From Acidobacteriota bacterium (GTDB lineage: Bacteria > Acidobacteriota > Blastocatellia > Pyrinomonadales > Pyrinomonadaceae): a DNA stretch of 14,260 nucleotides. The stretch is from assembly GCA_019247865.1 (NCBI GenBank), contig JAFBAJ010000732.1:1-14260 (forward strand), in the 5' to 3' direction. This document shows, piece by piece, positions 12,985-14,260 of this stretch; within the stretch, counting starts at the first letter, position 1; each line of letters opens with the position of its first letter. The notes beneath the pieces are model-generated. The model had not been told where the DNA came from and did no database searches. It saw nothing but the letters and a program-made list of their open reading frames with translations. Both the position numbers and the translations under genes were made by a program.

Positions 12985-13697
12985 TGAGACTCAGAACCAA
13001 ACTCTTACTGCTTCTCGTGCTCTGTTATGTCAGCTTTAACGGGCATTGCATCGTCAACTCCATCGATCCCTGCATCAATCACTGCTGCATCGGCGCTGGG
13101 CAGCCGTTCGGCCTGTTCACCGTCATCTATGCCGACGGCAGCCCGAACTTCGTCGGTAGATATGACGCCAACGGTCGCGGCATCTACGACAAGAGCTCCC
13201 TCACGCACAGTTGCGATTTCACGCGCATCGTGCAGGGAACTGTCGGGAACAACAGCCTCTCGGCCAGCCCGTCATCCATTGACCTGCTCTCGCCGCCCTC
13301 CTCCGGCACGATCACAGGACAGGGCATGTGGGCCACGAACGGCATGCCGAGGGTCGATTATTTTCAGAGCAACGGATACTTCATCGGTTCTGTATCGGCC
13401 ACTTCTGCGGCCTCTGACGGAACCTGGATCGTTGCTCCACAACCTGATCTGTCGTCTGTTTATTCAGGCTTTTATCAGCTGAAGGTCACCTATCCGACAG
13501 AAGAAGGCTTCTACATCAACGAGGTCGGTTCAGCCAGCATCGACTGTTGGAACAGAGATAACCCGGACAGCGATGGCGACGGCTGGAACGACGTGGATGA
13601 CTGCTATCCGTATGACGCCAGTCGCTGGTATTGCAATCAGGGCGGCGGTTGCGAGTATCAGACATACAGGGAAGAGATGCCCTGCTATGAATATTAA
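12984..13697 (+). CDS. Secreted Cys-rich protein with Ca2+-binding-type loop
   Basis: This 237-residue protein starts with a signal peptide (about 1-22, RTKLLLLLVLCYVSF core). The mature part opens with clustered cysteines (C22, C30, C34, C35) and has a Ser/Gly-rich beta-type centre. A thrombospondin type 3-like acidic loop follows: D195, D197 and D199-G200 with D203 in DSDGDGWNDVDDC. It ends in a Cys/Tyr-rich tail (WYCNQGGGCEYQTYREEMPC). Such DxDxDG loops bind calcium in extracellular bacterial proteins, and the cysteines suggest disulfides formed after export. AAGGAGGT at 12968-12975, 8 nt from the ATG, is an almost ideal ribosome binding site, and the ATG overlaps the preceding stop. The function is unknown. 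It could be a surface or secreted adhesion or structural protein paired with the upstream gene product. Confidence 0.82.
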   Translation: MRLRTKLLLLLVLCYVSFNGHCIVNSIDPCINHCCIGAGQPFGLFTVIYADGSPNFVGRYDANGRGIYDKSSLTHSCDFTRIVQGTVGNNSLSASPSSIDLLSPPSSGTITGQGMWATNGMPRVDYFQSNGYFIGSVSATSAASDGTWIVAPQPDLSSVYSGFYQLKVTYPTEEGFYINEVGSASIDCWNRDNPDSDGDGWNDVDDCYPYDASRWYCNQGGGCEYQTYREEMPCYEY

Positions 13698-13760
13698 GTC
13701 ATAGGTTGGGCCGCCATCCTTGATGGCGAAGAGCCCGGCAACGATGACTTGCCTGACTTG

Positions 13761-13802
13761 AATCGAGCGTGCCTCTCTCCACGAGGGGCACGCTCGATTT
13801 CC
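13761..13802 (+). terminator. Terminator hairpin between the secreted protein and lipoprotein genes
   Basis: AATCGAGCGTGCC (13761-13773) pairs perfectly with 13787-13799 around a 13-nt loop that can partly extend the stem. The T-run after it is only three bases. It lies 64 nt after the secreted-protein stop codon and ends 11 nt before the lipoprotein start. Confidence 0.65.
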
Positions 13803-13809
13803 CTAATAG

Positions 13810-14260
13810 ATGAACAGTTTCAGCAAAACGTGTTGGCGTCGGATGCTGTGTGGCCTGATCCTGGCGAGCTGTCTGCTGGCGGCCTGCTCGCAGCCTAAGC
13901 CTAAGTCGACAGGCCAGACCGGGCCGCTCACTTATCTGGCGCTGGGCGATTCGACGGGCATCGGTCTGGGGGCCGGAAACGGGGGCGGCTATGTTGACCG
14001 GCTCGCGCAGCAGTTGCAGCAGGTGCGCCCCGGCACGCGCCTGATAAATTTGAGCGAGGCCGGCGCGACGACACGTGATGTGCTGCGACAGTTGAGCAGC
14101 TATGCCGGTGCTGCGCCTTCGCTGATTACCGTGGGCATCGGCGTGAACGATGTCGTGCAGGGCATTGATGAAACGGAGTTCACACAAAACTATGAGAAAA
14201 TTCTGGCGCAATTAAAGAAGTTCGGCGCGCCCGTCATCATCATCAATGTGCCGGATGTCG
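13810..14260 (+). CDS. SGNH/GDSL-family hydrolase lipoprotein (partial, 3' end beyond window)
   Basis: The first 150 residues of a lipoprotein esterase are present with no stop codon before the window edge. A lipoprotein signal peptide has Lys/Arg at 6, 10 and 11, a hydrophobic core, and the lipobox L23-A24-A25-C26, so the protein should be lipid-anchored at Cys26. SGNH block I is ALGDSTGIGLGA, with nucleophile Ser48. Block II is the NLSEAGATT region, with Gly85. Block III is GIGVNDV, with Asn113. The block V Asp/His pair would lie beyond the edge. Family members hydrolyse acyl esters or thioesters of lipids or glycans. ATG 13810 has no visible Shine-Dalgarno and stands 11 nt after a terminator stem; ATG 13843 would remove the basic signal n-region, so 13810 is kept. 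Confidence 0.86.
   Translation, partial: MNSFSKTCWRRMLCGLILASCLLAACSQPKPKSTGQTGPLTYLALGDSTGIGLGAGNGGGYVDRLAQQLQQVRPGTRLINLSEAGATTRDVLRQLSSYAGAAPSLITVGIGVNDVVQGIDETEFTQNYEKILAQLKKFGAPVIIINVPDV

Overview
The window looks like part of a GC-rich Gram-negative chromosome, most plausibly an Acidobacteriota (Blastocatellia-like) or related soil lineage. The pointers are a very large Oar-type TonB-dependent receptor with an N-terminal carboxypeptidase-regulatory-like domain, scattered CAGAG/GCAAAG palindromic repeats, a GxxExxY gene, and an SGNH lipoprotein. The taxonomic placement is an inference from gene types; no rRNA or marker gene is present.

Layout, left to right. (1) 70-3729: a plus-strand group encoding a FabF-like ketosynthase with an intact Cys-His-His triad, a SAM methyltransferase and an FAD-dependent oxidoreductase of the geranylgeranyl-reductase type. 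It resembles a small lipid, polyketide or quinone-like tailoring operon whose upstream part lies outside the window. A 440-bp element carrying a GxxExxY gene between near-perfect inverted repeats (2056-2495) sits between the methyltransferase and the oxidoreductase. (2) 3730-4171: a long spacer with a solo 100-bp palindrome of a similar repeat style and the leader of the next gene. (3) 4172-7957: the TonB-dependent receptor, closed by a 20-bp-stem terminator. (4) 8018-10936: a visibly more AT-rich segment with two convergent genes whose stop codons abut with no gap. One encodes a nucleoside-deoxyribosyltransferase/TIR-like domain joined to a TPR region resembling the TRAFs-binding (DUF4071, 'TPR-S') family. 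The other is a patatin-like phospholipase with complete catalytic motifs. This pair is the best candidate for an undescribed biological conflict (anti-phage) module. (5) 10937-11577: another palindrome, an orphan hairpin, then a translationally coupled pair (two-TM mini-protein and DUF3565 protein). (6) 12058-13697: a two-gene operon of unknown exported proteins, the second Cys-rich with a Ca2+-binding DxDxDG loop. (7) 13810-end: the N-terminal part of an SGNH-hydrolase lipoprotein cut by the window edge.

In several genes an obvious Shine-Dalgarno sequence or the family's usual N-terminus places the start downstream of the longest open frame; these starts have been adjusted. No rRNA, tRNA, CRISPR array, integrase or recognisable IS transposase was seen.
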